DNA of 64,000 nt from positions 1,267,001 to 1,331,000 of the forward strand of contig NZ_CP030126.1 of assembly GCF_003568845.1 (NCBI RefSeq). Reading direction: 5' to 3'. This document shows positions 1 to 8,329 of this stretch, in pieces (positions within the stretch are counted from its first letter, which is position 1; every line of letters starts with the position of its first letter). This DNA comes from Indioceanicola profundi. GTDB taxonomy: Bacteria; Pseudomonadota; Alphaproteobacteria; Azospirillales; Azospirillaceae. Both the position numbers and the translations under genes were made by a program. Below the pieces are notes generated by a model. It searched no databases and had not been told where the DNA came from. It saw only the letters and a list, made by a program, of their open reading frames with translations.

Positions 1-72
1 CGTCAAGCCTTCCGGCCACATGCGGCGCGCATGGCTCAGATCAGGCGCGACGCGCGCCCGATATCGATCTAG
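1..72 (+). CDS. Possible 3' end of an upstream gene
   Basis: Frame 1 is open from the window edge to a TAG at 70-72. It gives 23 residues ending in RRDARPISI. The tail is Arg-rich and too short to assign a family. It would end 32 bases before the next gene. The frame may be open by chance in GC-rich DNA, so this is a weak call. Confidence 0.25.
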   Translation, partial: RQAFRPHAARMAQIRRDARPISI

Positions 73-104
73 AGTTGCTCCCGAAAGATATGGGCGGGAG
101 CACC

Positions 105-605
105 ATGGAACTTGCAGGCAAGATTCTGGCCGGGACGGCTGTGACGCTGCTGACCCTGTTCATCGCGTGGCAGATATTCATCGCGTTCCGGATCGGGGCG
201 CTGGAGCGGGAATATGGCGGCCTGCTGGATTTCTCGAACTTCCAGCTGAGCTGGAAGCCGAACCAGCACCTGCTCGCTCCGGCGGGAGCCACCGCTGCAT
301 CGGCTCATGGGGAGGCTCCCCTCTTCGCGGTCGCGCCGGAAAAGCTGCGCGATGCGCTGCTGGCGGTCGTCGAGGGCGAACCGCGGACGCGCATCGTGAG
401 CCGGAGCGGTGACAGCATGGCCTTCACGGCCGTGCAGCAGACGGCCCTAATGCGCTTTCCGGATTTCGTCAGCATGGAAATCCGCCCCGTGGACGGCGGC
501 AGCATGTTGCTGGTCTACAGCCGCGCGGTGTTCGGGGTTCGGGATTTCGGCGTCAATCAGAAGCGCGTCGAGGACTGGATCGCCAGGGTCCGCGCACGTC
601 TCTGA
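105..605 (+). CDS. DUF1499 family membrane-anchored protein
   Basis: A 166-residue protein with one N-terminal membrane segment (about residues 5-27), followed by a soluble domain. The soluble part has the DUF1499 pattern: SWKPNQHLLAP near residue 50, a run with FPDFVSMEIR, then YSRAVFGVRDFGVNQ, where the family has SR-G-D-GVN. The family is widespread in Proteobacteria and its biochemical role is unknown. The ATG at 105 is chosen over an in-frame TTG at 75 because GGGCGGGAG lies just upstream and the membrane segment then starts at the terminus. The convergent regulator gene ends 15 bases downstream. Confidence 0.8.
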   Translation: MELAGKILAGTAVTLLTLFIAWQIFIAFRIGALEREYGGLLDFSNFQLSWKPNQHLLAPAGATAASAHGEAPLFAVAPEKLRDALLAVVEGEPRTRIVSRSGDSMAFTAVQQTALMRFPDFVSMEIRPVDGGSMLLVYSRAVFGVRDFGVNQKRVEDWIARVRARL

Positions 606-620
606 CGCCTAAATCGGCTA

Positions 621-2117
621 TCAGAGACGCATCCGTCCGAAACTGGGCGCTGTCTGGACCCGTCGGCCATCCAGGATTTGGGCCAGCCGTTCCGCTGCTT
701 TGCGGATACGCTCCGGCGTGCAGGCTGCGTAGCCGAGCACCAGACCGGAAAAATCGGTTCGGGCGGCTTGGAAGCTCGAGAGAGCCTGGAGTTCGATTCC
801 GCGGGCGGCCGCCAGGGTCTCAAGCTCCGCCGCGGACAGCGGCAGGCCGGGATCGATCCTGGCGGTGAGGTGAAGCCCGGCCGGCGCGTCTTCGAGGTCC
901 AGCGCGCCCGACCAGAGGCGCGAGGCGGCGTCCCGCAAAGCCTGCTGCCGCTCCGCATAGCTGCGACGGCTGCGGCGCAGATGGGAGGCAAGGTGCCCCT
1001 CGGCGATCAAGTCATGAACCGCCATCTGTTCCGGAAGCGGTACCGTATGTCCGAGGCGGCTCCGCAGGTCATGGGCGGCGCCCACCAGTTCCGGCGGCAG
1101 AACCAGCCAAGCCATCCGGACCGCCGGGACGAGGACACGGTCGAAGCTTCCGAGATGCAGGACCCGCCCCGCTTCGTCCAGCCCCTGGAGGGCGGCCAGG
1201 GGACGGCCCTCATACCGGTAACCGCCGTCGGCATCGTCCTCCAGAACCCAGGCGCCTGAGCGTCGCGCCCAGGATAACAGTGCCAGCCGCCGCCGCATCG
1301 GCATTACGCCGCCGGCCGGGAACTGCCAGCCGGGGGTCACAATGGCGAGCCTTGCGTCCGGCGCCATGCGTTGGGCCAATTCCGGATCGAACCCGTCCTG
1401 GTCCACAGCTACGAAGACGGGGCGGCCAGCGCGGGCCAGCAGGACGGCGCGCTGGGCGGGACAGCCGGGGTCTTCCAGCCAGACCTGGTCGCCGGCGGCG
1501 ATCAGCAGGCTGGCAGCCAACTCCAATCCAGCCGTGCGCGAGGGAAGGATCAGAATCTGCTCGGGCTCGCACCGGAGGCCGCGGCTGGTTTGAAGATGAG
1601 TTGCCAGCATCCGCCGCAGGGGCAGCCATCCGCCGCCTGCATCGCGGCCCAGAACGGAGGGGCCGGCATCCCGCCAGCGGCGGATGATGAGGCGCTTCCA
1701 GATTTCGAGGTCGAACTGGTCGGTGGCGGGTAGCCCCGCCCGGAATGGCAGACTGTCGCCCGCCACGGCGCCGCGGGGGGCGCTGTCGGCCACCGCAGGG
1801 GCCGGCTGCACCGAAGAGGCCGCGACCCGCAGGGCCGGCGTCATCGCCTCGTCCGGAAGCCTGGATGTCACATAGGTGCCGGAGCCGATGCGGGTTTCCA
1901 GATAGCCTTCGGCGACCAGCCGGTCCACGGCAGCCACAACGGTGTTCCGTGAGACCCCCAGGTCACGGGAGAGCGTGCGGGTGGAAGGCAGGCGGTCACC
2001 GGCGCGGAAAGCGCCGTCAAGAATGGCGCTTCGGAGCCTTTCAAAGAGCTGCTCCTGCAGGGGGCTGGCCTGATCGCTGTGGAAGAGCTGGAGCAGAGGA
2101 CCTTGCGAACTCTTCAT
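621..2117 (-). CDS. MocR/PdxR-type GntR regulator with a degenerate aminotransferase domain
   Basis: A 498-residue protein with a GntR winged helix at the N-terminus (about residues 17-85, including STRTLSRDLGVSRNTV) and a fold-type I aminotransferase-like domain (about 130-480). In MocR proteins this domain binds PLP as effector. Several pocket residues are changed: the family GTFSK lysine is Arg in GSFDRVL (Arg327), the EDDYD tyrosine is Ala in EDDAD (Ala296), PSHQ reads PGWQ and EDPGY reads EDPGC. The fold and flanking motifs remain recognisable. I infer a transcription factor that may no longer bind PLP covalently. It lies divergent to the two-component operon across a 302-base region. 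The target is unknown, and a link to pyridoxine or GABA genes is not visible. Confidence 0.88.
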   Translation of the reverse strand: MKSSQGPLLQLFHSDQASPLQEQLFERLRSAILDGAFRAGDRLPSTRTLSRDLGVSRNTVVAAVDRLVAEGYLETRIGSGTYVTSRLPDEAMTPALRVAASSVQPAPAVADSAPRGAVAGDSLPFRAGLPATDQFDLEIWKRLIIRRWRDAGPSVLGRDAGGGWLPLRRMLATHLQTSRGLRCEPEQILILPSRTAGLELAASLLIAAGDQVWLEDPGCPAQRAVLLARAGRPVFVAVDQDGFDPELAQRMAPDARLAIVTPGWQFPAGGVMPMRRRLALLSWARRSGAWVLEDDADGGYRYEGRPLAALQGLDEAGRVLHLGSFDRVLVPAVRMAWLVLPPELVGAAHDLRSRLGHTVPLPEQMAVHDLIAEGHLASHLRRSRRSYAERQQALRDAASRLWSGALDLEDAPAGLHLTARIDPGLPLSAAELETLAAARGIELQALSSFQAARTDFSGLVLGYAACTPERIRKAAERLAQILDGRRVQTAPSFGRMRL

Positions 2118-2291
2118 GCGCTTTCACCTTCCGCCGCGTCGGAATTTGCCAGTCGGGGAGAGGAGGCGGCCGGACGATCGGAAGGCCGCCTCCCACCGGC
2201 GGAACGGGGCAATTCCACCGATCCCATCGGCTGGCGTCGCCAAGCCGCTGGAGGCTGACCGGCGGATGGCGACAGGGAAGAGGAAAGCAGA

Positions 2292-2306
2292 CCGCTGTAA
2301 CAGCGG
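2292..2306. promoter_or_regulatory. Perfect 15-bp dyad, candidate operator
   Basis: CCGCTGT-A-ACAGCGG is a perfect 7-1-7 inverted repeat in the divergent promoter region. It sits 175 bases from the MocR-like start and 114 bases from the response-regulator start. It is a candidate site for either regulator; binding is inferred only. Confidence 0.45.
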
Positions 2307-2358
2307 CGTGTCCGGCCACGGACCTGTGTGAAACACTTCGTTTCCATTGGGGCCAGGA

Positions 2359-2374
2359 GTTACATTGGCGTAAC
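2359..2374. promoter_or_regulatory. GTTAC-N6-GTAAC inverted repeat, candidate operator
   Basis: A perfect 5-6-5 inverted repeat 46 bases upstream of the response-regulator start. Its half-site also occurs inside the dyad at 2292-2306. The position suits autoregulation of the two-component operon, but no consensus for this regulator is known to me. Confidence 0.4.
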
Positions 2375-2419
2375 AACAACCATATCGGCTCCGCTTTTGG
2401 GGAAGGTTAGACTCCGGCC

Positions 2420-3136
2420 ATGAGCGACATGACCCACCTCCTGGTCGTGGATGACGACCGCGAGATCCGCGACCTGCTGACCCGGTATCTCAGCCGGCAT
2501 GGATACCGCGTGACCGCGGCCAAGGACGGGCAGGAGATGCGCAAATACCTGGCCGACCGGAACATCGACCTGATCGTGCTCGACCTGATGATGCCGGGCG
2601 AGGACGGCCTTTCCCTCTGCCGCAGCCTTCGCGCCGAAGGCGGACCGCCTGTGGTCATGCTCTCGGCCATGGGGGAGGATGCCGACCGCATCCTGGGGCT
2701 GGAGATCGGGGCGGACGATTACCTGCCGAAGCCTTTCAATCCACGGGAACTGGTCGCCCGGATCAAGGCGGTGCTCAGGCGGTCGCACGTTGTAAACCAG
2801 GCGCAGGCGGCCCCTTCCGGCTCCATCAGTTTCTGCGGCTTCATCCTGGACCAGGCACAGCGCCGTTTGAGCGATGCCACGGGGGCGGAGGTGGTGCTGA
2901 CGGCCGGGGAGTATGAGCTGCTCGTCGCACTCGCCAGCCGGCCGCGCCGCGTTCTGTCGCGCGACGACCTGCTGGAGATCACGCGGGGCCGCTCCGCCGG
3001 GCCGTTTGACCGCTCCATTGACGTGCAGATCAGCAGGCTACGCCGCAAAATCGAGCCAGATCCCGCCGACCCCACCATCATCAAGACGGTCCGCTCCGGC
3101 GGATACATCTTCTCACCCGAGGTTCAGACGCTATGA
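2420..3136 (+). CDS. OmpR/PhoB-family response regulator
   Basis: A 238-residue cytoplasmic regulator. The N-terminal receiver domain has the acidic pair Asp11/Asp12, the phospho-acceptor Asp55 in LIVLDLMMPGEDG, Ser82 and Lys104 in YLPKPF. The C-terminal winged helix (about 140-235) has the family pattern VLTAGEYELLVAL, DRSIDVQISRLRRKI and IKTVRSGGYIF. It overlaps the following kinase gene by four bases (ATGA), so the two are translationally coupled partners. The stimulus and regulon are not evident. Inverted repeats upstream may mediate autoregulation. Start MSDMTH is preferred; an in-frame ATG lies nine bases later. Confidence 0.93.
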   Translation: MSDMTHLLVVDDDREIRDLLTRYLSRHGYRVTAAKDGQEMRKYLADRNIDLIVLDLMMPGEDGLSLCRSLRAEGGPPVVMLSAMGEDADRILGLEIGADDYLPKPFNPRELVARIKAVLRRSHVVNQAQAAPSGSISFCGFILDQAQRRLSDATGAEVVLTAGEYELLVALASRPRRVLSRDDLLEITRGRSAGPFDRSIDVQISRLRRKIEPDPADPTIIKTVRSGGYIFSPEVQTL

Positions 3137-4443
3137 GGGCGGTGACCGACCGCATTTCCTACTCCATCTTCGCCGTGCTGGTGGGCGGCATCCTCCTGTC
3201 GCAGGCCATTGCGCTCGGCCTCTACCGGAGCGACCGGGCCGAGGCCGTGGCCGACGCGGAGGGTGGGCAGCTGGCCAACTGCCTCGACGGATTCGCCGCG
3301 GCTATCGAGGAGCAGCCGCAGGACATCCGCAGCTCGATCCTGCACCGCCTGAAGGAGAAGGAAATCGCCGTCCGCACGTCGGCTGGGCATGAAGTCACGC
3401 TCGACGTGTATGAGCGCAGCGACATACCCAGGAAACAGGTCAGTCCGGCGGTCTCCGTCCCACCATTCGGCTTTCCCACCGCCCCGCCGCCGGAGCCCAA
3501 GACCATCGAGGTGTCGCGGCAATTGAAGGACGGCACCTGGTTGAAGTTTCATGCGCCGGTCACCGCCACTGACGCGCTGAAGGAGCCGGGCTTTCTGGCT
3601 TCGCTGGCCGGCAGCGCCGCGGTTGCGATTCTGCTGTCCGCCTGGGTGCTTGGCTTCACGACGCGCCCGCTACGCCGGTTCGCCGCCGCCGCCAATCGCC
3701 TGGGCGTGGACATGAACGCCCCCTCCCTGGAGGAGAACGGACCGCGGGAAGTGCGGCTGGCCGCCAGCGCCTTCAATAAGATGCAGCGGCGGCTCAAGGC
3801 TTTTGTCGAGGACCGGACCCGGATGCTGGCCGCGGTCAGCCACGATCTCCGCACGCCCCTGACCCGGATGCGGCTACGCGCCGAATTCATCGACGATGAT
3901 TCTGTGCGGGAAAAGATGCTGGATGATCTGGCGGAAATGGAGTCGATGATAGGCTCCACCCTCGCCTTCGCGCGGGACGAGGCGAATCAGGAGGCGATCC
4001 AGCCGCTGGACCTGAACGATCTGCTGGCAAAGCTGGCAGAGGATTGCCGGGAGGCCGGCCAGCCGGTGGGGCTGGTCCCGTCCGGGCGGCGGCTTCCGAT
4101 TTTCGGCCGCCGCACAGCCCTGAAGCGCGCATTCGGCAATCTGATCGAGAATGCGGTGAAGTATGGCGGAAGCGCCGAACTTTCGCTGAGCAGCCGGGAC
4201 GAAACGGTGGTCGTCGTCATCGACGACCACGGCCCCGGCATTCCGGATGTGGAGATGGAGAACGTATTCCGCCCCTTCTACAGGGTTGAAGGTTCCCGCT
4301 CCCGGGATACGGGCGGCACCGGGCTGGGCCTGTCGGTGGCGAACGACGTGGTCCGCGCCCATGGCGGCGAAATACGTCTGGAAAACAGGCCGGAGGGAGG
4401 ATTGCGGGTTACCGTGCTGATCCCCCAGGTTTCGACCCCCTGA
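3133..4443 (+). CDS. Membrane sensor histidine kinase, EnvZ-like class
   Basis: A 436-residue kinase pairing with the regulator it overlaps. Membrane segments lie near residues 8-30 and 154-176, enclosing a periplasmic sensor of about 120 residues that ends in a Pro-rich stretch. A HAMP-like linker follows, with FTTRPLRRFAAAANRLG. The H-box is AAVSHDLRTPLTRMRL with phospho-acceptor His237. The ATP domain keeps the N-box (NLIENAVKYG), G1 (VIDDHGPGIP), F-box (FRPFYR) and G2 (GGTGLGLSV). All catalytic motifs look intact. The periplasmic domain has no family I recognise, so the signal cannot be named. Confidence 0.93.
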   Translation: MRAVTDRISYSIFAVLVGGILLSQAIALGLYRSDRAEAVADAEGGQLANCLDGFAAAIEEQPQDIRSSILHRLKEKEIAVRTSAGHEVTLDVYERSDIPRKQVSPAVSVPPFGFPTAPPPEPKTIEVSRQLKDGTWLKFHAPVTATDALKEPGFLASLAGSAAVAILLSAWVLGFTTRPLRRFAAAANRLGVDMNAPSLEENGPREVRLAASAFNKMQRRLKAFVEDRTRMLAAVSHDLRTPLTRMRLRAEFIDDDSVREKMLDDLAEMESMIGSTLAFARDEANQEAIQPLDLNDLLAKLAEDCREAGQPVGLVPSGRRLPIFGRRTALKRAFGNLIENAVKYGGSAELSLSSRDETVVVVIDDHGPGIPDVEMENVFRPFYRVEGSRSRDTGGTGLGLSVANDVVRAHGGEIRLENRPEGGLRVTVLIPQVSTP

Positions 4444-4539
4444 AGCTTCATTCCGCCTCCGCTTGGCAGTTGGGGACAACGGATCGATCTGATAACGTTC
4501 GGAAATCCGAAGGACTGCCGCGGCGGAGAAAGTCTGAAT

Positions 4540-5718
4540 ATGCCGATCCTCAACCGTATCGCCGAATTCCATACCGACATGACGGATTGGCGGCGCCAGA
4601 TTCACGCGCACCCCGAACTCGGATTCGAGGAGTTCCAGACATCCGAACTGGTGGCGACGAAACTGGCCGATTGGGGAATCGAAGTGCATAGCGGTCTGGG
4701 CGGGACCGGCGTTGTCGGCGTGCTTCACGGAGCGGGCGGGCCGAATGGCAAGCGCATAGGTCTTCGCGCCGACATGGACGCGCTGCCCATGGAGGAGGAG
4801 AATTCGTTTCCCCACGCCTCGAAGGTGCCGGGCAAGATGCATGCCTGCGGGCATGACGGTCACACGACCATGCTGCTGGGCGCTGCCCGCTATCTGGCGG
4901 AGACCCGCAATTTCGACGGCACGGTGCATTTCATCTTTCAGCCGGCGGAAGAGGGAAAGGGCGGTGGCCGCCGCATGGTGGAGGAGGGGCTGTTCAGGCA
5001 GTTCCCCTGCGACATGGTCTTTGGCATGCACAACTGGCCGGACCTGCCGCCGGGTGAAATGATGGTGAAGCCTGGACCGGTCATGGCCGGTGCCGACCAG
5101 TTCGAGATACATATCGGCGGACGCGGCGGTCATGCCGCCCTGCCGCACCATTGCGTCGACCCGGTGGTGATCTCGGCCCAGATGATCCTGGCGATCCAGA
5201 CCCTGGTCAGCCGCCGGCTCAGCCCTATCGACAGCGGCGTCGTGAGCGTGACGCAGGTGAATGCGGGCAGCGCCTACAACGTCATTCCGCAGGAAGTGAC
5301 CTTGCGCGGCACCGTGCGCGCCCTGACGCCGGAAGTCCGCGACGCTCTGGAGGAGGGTCTGCGCCATCTGGTGCAGACCCTGCCGCCGGCGTTGGGAGGA
5401 ACCGGTGAGCTGCGTTACAAAAGGGGCTATCCGCCTACGGTCAACCATGTGGAGCCGAGCGCCATCGCAGCTGCTGTGGCGGAGAAGGTTGTCGGTGCTG
5501 GACGCGTCCGCAACGACATGGGGCCGAGCATGGGAGCCGAGGATTTCTCCTTCATGCTGAATGAGCGGCCGGGCAGCTATGTCTGGCTGGGGCAGGGTGG
5601 TGCAGCCGCTGGCTGCATGCTCCACAACCCCAGATACGACTTCAATGACGATATACTGCCGATGGGCGCCAGCTTCTGGGCCGCGTTGGTGGAAACCACG
5701 CTGCCGCGGGCTGCCTGA
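4540..5718 (+). CDS. M20-family amidohydrolase (hippurate/N-acyl amino acid hydrolase type)
   Basis: A 392-residue protein of the M20D peptidase/amidohydrolase family. Metal-binding motifs are present: MHACGHDGHT (Cys103, His105), QPAEEGKGGG, FGMHNWPDLPPG and a C-terminal GAEDFSFM. The central dimerisation domain carries GRGGHAALPHHCVDPV. Family members remove acyl or aromatic acyl groups from amino acids, as in hippurate hydrolase and indole-acetyl-amino acid hydrolases, in the cytoplasm. The substrate cannot be read from sequence. There is no signal peptide. The next gene starts one base after its stop, suggesting co-transcription. Confidence 0.9.
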   Translation: MPILNRIAEFHTDMTDWRRQIHAHPELGFEEFQTSELVATKLADWGIEVHSGLGGTGVVGVLHGAGGPNGKRIGLRADMDALPMEEENSFPHASKVPGKMHACGHDGHTTMLLGAARYLAETRNFDGTVHFIFQPAEEGKGGGRRMVEEGLFRQFPCDMVFGMHNWPDLPPGEMMVKPGPVMAGADQFEIHIGGRGGHAALPHHCVDPVVISAQMILAIQTLVSRRLSPIDSGVVSVTQVNAGSAYNVIPQEVTLRGTVRALTPEVRDALEEGLRHLVQTLPPALGGTGELRYKRGYPPTVNHVEPSAIAAAVAEKVVGAGRVRNDMGPSMGAEDFSFMLNERPGSYVWLGQGGAAAGCMLHNPRYDFNDDILPMGASFWAALVETTLPRAA

Positions 5719-5719
5719 C

Positions 5720-6256
5720 ATGCGGCTGGGCGCAGGGCTCGGAGCGGTGCTTTCGGGTTGCCTTGTGCTTGTCCCGCTGGCGGGCTGCGGCGGCGCCGGC
5801 GCCTGGTTGGCGGGAGAGCCTACCCAAACGGCCGGGGCAAGGCCTGCCGGTTCCGTACCGGGGCTTGTCGGCCGGGGAACCTGGACAGGCCAGATCAGCC
5901 TCGCGACCCGCCCCACCTTTCTCGTGGCGCGAACGCCAGAGGAGTGGCAGGCGCTGTGGGACCTCGTAGGGCAGCCTGTTCCGGGCCAGCTTCCCGATGA
6001 TCTGATGGCGCTTGCCATCTTCATCGGTACCCGCACTACCGGCGGGTACGAGGTCCACATCACCAATGTCCGGATGGAGCGGCGCACCGGCCAGAGGGAC
6101 AGGCTTCTGGTCGAGTATCGGGAGCGCAACCCGGACAGGGATGAGCGCACGGCGCAGACCCTGACATCGCCCTACACGATCGTACTGGTGGACCGGACGG
6201 ACGCGACCGCCCGCTATGCCAGGGTGGAGGAGCGGCGGGGCATGACTCCGGGCTGA
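5720..6256 (+). CDS. Lipoprotein with PrcB-like C-terminal domain
   Basis: A 178-residue protein with a lipoprotein signal. Its N-terminus is MRLGAGLGAVLSGCLVLVPL and the lipobox LAGC places the acylated cysteine near residue 23. The C-terminal half resembles the PrcB C-terminal domain: an ISLATRPTFLVARTPEEW lead-in, then GGYEVHITNV and a conserved SPYTIVLV strand. PrcB was described as a subunit associated with a spirochaete protease complex, and its role elsewhere is unclear. The start directly follows the amidohydrolase stop (TGACATG), so it is probably translated from the same mRNA. The domain assignment is from pattern memory and is moderate. Confidence 0.72.
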   Translation: MRLGAGLGAVLSGCLVLVPLAGCGGAGAWLAGEPTQTAGARPAGSVPGLVGRGTWTGQISLATRPTFLVARTPEEWQALWDLVGQPVPGQLPDDLMALAIFIGTRTTGGYEVHITNVRMERRTGQRDRLLVEYRERNPDRDERTAQTLTSPYTIVLVDRTDATARYARVEERRGMTPG

Positions 6257-6278
6257 GTCTGCCACCGCCGTCATCGTA

Positions 6279-6506
6279 TCAGCGATCCTCCCATTCCGGC
6301 TCGTCGGCGCTCAATATCTCGACTAGACGGCCGACGCGCCCCGTCGGCTGTCGTCCCAGGTGACCGCCGAGGTAATCGTCGGAGGCGAGCCACACACGCG
6401 CCTCCGTCAGCTCCGCCTGAGTGGCGCCGGTGGCGATGATGTCGGCTGTCCGCTGGTCGTCCAGGCGACCGCAGATCTCCGTGACCTGATCCCGGGTCAA
6501 GGGCAT
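6279..6506 (-). CDS. Small conserved hypothetical protein (75 aa)
   Basis: A 75-residue soluble protein, rich in Asp, Glu and Arg, with no membrane segment and no cysteines. It begins MPLTRDQVTEICGRLDD and ends in the acidic EPEWEDR. GGGAGAG lies seven bases before the ATG, a good ribosome binding site. It is convergent with the PrcB-like lipoprotein gene and divergent from the TPP-enzyme gene. The helical N-terminus and length are reminiscent of small regulatory or adaptor proteins, but I recognise no family. Confidence 0.65.
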   Translation of the reverse strand: MPLTRDQVTEICGRLDDQRTADIIATGATQAELTEARVWLASDDYLGGHLGRQPTGRVGRLVEILSADEPEWEDR

Positions 6507-6652
6507 GTGATCTCTCCCGTTCTGGTACCGGATTTCCTTGGCAAGGGATGGCGTACCTGCTCAATTCCCTGCCTTGGAGCGGACAACGGAGCGGGCGCGG
6601 AGCCTGTTCCCGCGCCGCCTTCACGTCATCGAGATGTCATGGAGGGAAGAGC

Positions 6653-8326
6653 ATGCAAGCGCGCACCGGCGGACAGATCATCGTCGATACGCTCTGCGCT
6701 CTTGGCGCCGATCTCGCATTCTGCGTCGCCGGAGAAAGCTACCTGGAGGTTCTCGATGCGGCGGTGGACAGGCCGGAACTGCGCCTGATTCCCTGCCGGC
6801 AGGAAGGCGGCGCCGCCTTCATGGCTGAGGCCCATGGCAAGCTGACCGGCAAGCCCGGCATCTGCCTCGTCACGCGCGGTCCCGGCGCCTGCAACGCCGC
6901 CATCGGGGTTCATACCGCCTTCCAGGACAGCACGCCCATGATCCTGCTGGTTGGCCAGGTGGCCCGGGACCAGCGCGACAGGGAGGCATTCCAGGAAATC
7001 GATTTCCGCCAGATGTTCGGCCCGGTGGCCAAATGGGCGGCGCAGATCGACGATGCTGCCCGCATCCCCGAATATCTAGTCCGCGCCTGGAGAACCGCCC
7101 TGTCTGGACGTCCCGGTCCCGTGGTGCTTGCCCTGCCGGAGGACATGCTGCGGGAACGCGCTGTCACCCGTGATCCCGCCGGCCCGCCGGTCATCCCTGT
7201 TCCGCACCCGGCAATACCGGATGTCCGCCGGCTCGCAGGAACGCTGGCCCAGGCGCAACGACCAATGGTCATCGTGGGCGGCGGCGGCTGGAGCGATGAC
7301 GCCTGTGCCGCATTGGCGAGGATGACGGAGGCGTGGCAGGTGCCTGCTGCCTGTTCCTTCCGGCGTCAGGACATCCTGGACAATACCCATCCCTGTTATG
7401 CCGGCGACCTCGGGACCGGGCCGAACCCCGCGTTGCTGGAACGTGTGCGGGAAGCGGACCTGCTGCTGGTGCTGGGCGCACGGCTGGGAGAGATCACGAC
7501 CCAGGGCTATGCCTTGGTGCAGCCGCCATTCCCTAGCGTTCCGCTGATCCATATACATGTGGATGCGGAGGAACTAGGGCGTGTCTATCAGCCGCAGCTG
7601 GCGATCCAGGCAGGTCCGGCCACCCTGCTGCGGGCACTGTCGGAGCTTACGCCCGGTGGGGCGGAGCAGCGGCGGGGCTGGGTGGAGCAGGTGCGTCAGA
7701 ACTATCTGGACTGGCAGGTTCCCGGTGGTGCGAAGGGCGATCTGGACCTGGGCGCGTGCTTTACCTGGCTGCGCGACCGGCTGGCGGCCGATGCCATCGT
7801 GACCAACGACGCCGGGAATTTCAGCGGTTGGGGCCACAGGTTCCTACGTTACCGCCGGCCCGGCCGACAGCTTGCGCCGACAAATGGGGCGATGGGCTAT
7901 GCCGTGCCAGCCGCCGTGGCCGCTAAGATTGCCCGCCCGGAGCGTGATGTCGTCTGCATGGTGGGGGATGGAGGCTTCCTGATGACCGGGCAGGAACTGG
8001 CCACCGCGATGCATGCCGGGGCGGCGCCGGTGATCCTGGTGTTCAACAACGGAATGTATGGCACCATCCGCATGCACCAGGAGATGCGGTTCCCGGGGCG
8101 CGTCAGCGCAACGACCCTGACCAATCCGGATTTCGCAGCCCTTGCTCGCTCCTATGGCGCATTGGGGCTGACGGTGTCCCGCACCGACGAGTTCGCGCCG
8201 GCTATTGAAGAAGCATTGGCGGCCGGCCATGCCGCGGTGATCGAGTTGCGCATGGACCCGGAGGTGATCACGACACGGACCACATTGTCCGCATTACGGG
8301 CCAAGGCGGAGGCGTCGAAAAGCTGA
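6653..8326 (+). CDS. Acetolactate-synthase-like thiamine diphosphate enzyme
   Basis: A 557-residue protein with the three-domain layout of TPP-dependent decarboxylases and carboligases. The catalytic glutamate is Glu51 in CRQEGGAAFMAEAHGKLTGK. The central domain (about 190-330) is FAD/DHS-like. The C-terminal TPP domain has GDGGF near residue 438 and FNNGMYG near 464. No small regulatory subunit follows, unlike ilvBN, and no branched-chain genes are adjacent, so a catabolic or specialised role is likely. Candidates such as sulfoacetaldehyde acetyltransferase, oxalyl-CoA decarboxylase or a solo acetolactate synthase cannot be separated here. The ATG at 6653 is preferred over an in-frame upstream start because GGAGGGAAGAG precedes it. 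Confidence 0.87.
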   Translation: MQARTGGQIIVDTLCALGADLAFCVAGESYLEVLDAAVDRPELRLIPCRQEGGAAFMAEAHGKLTGKPGICLVTRGPGACNAAIGVHTAFQDSTPMILLVGQVARDQRDREAFQEIDFRQMFGPVAKWAAQIDDAARIPEYLVRAWRTALSGRPGPVVLALPEDMLRERAVTRDPAGPPVIPVPHPAIPDVRRLAGTLAQAQRPMVIVGGGGWSDDACAALARMTEAWQVPAACSFRRQDILDNTHPCYAGDLGTGPNPALLERVREADLLLVLGARLGEITTQGYALVQPPFPSVPLIHIHVDAEELGRVYQPQLAIQAGPATLLRALSELTPGGAEQRRGWVEQVRQNYLDWQVPGGAKGDLDLGACFTWLRDRLAADAIVTNDAGNFSGWGHRFLRYRRPGRQLAPTNGAMGYAVPAAVAAKIARPERDVVCMVGDGGFLMTGQELATAMHAGAAPVILVFNNGMYGTIRMHQEMRFPGRVSATTLTNPDFAALARSYGALGLTVSRTDEFAPAIEEALAAGHAAVIELRMDPEVITTRTTLSALRAKAEASKS

Positions 8327-8329
8327 AAA

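Larger units (their letters stand above)
2118..2419. other. Divergent intergenic region between MocR-like gene and two-component operon
   Basis: About 300 bases with no credible gene. It carries several inverted repeats. One is a perfect 7-1-7 dyad at 2292-2306, one is GTGT-GAA-ACAC at 2326-2336, and one is GTTAC-N6-GTAAC at 2359-2374. The motif GTAAC or its complement occurs three times. This is the only place from which both flanking transcription units can start. Confidence 0.6.

Noticed and set aside
3874-6150. A 758-codon minus-strand open frame
   Set aside because: It covers the sensor kinase and amidohydrolase genes, both clearly real on the plus strand. The product is rich in Arg, Ser, His and Pro without motifs.
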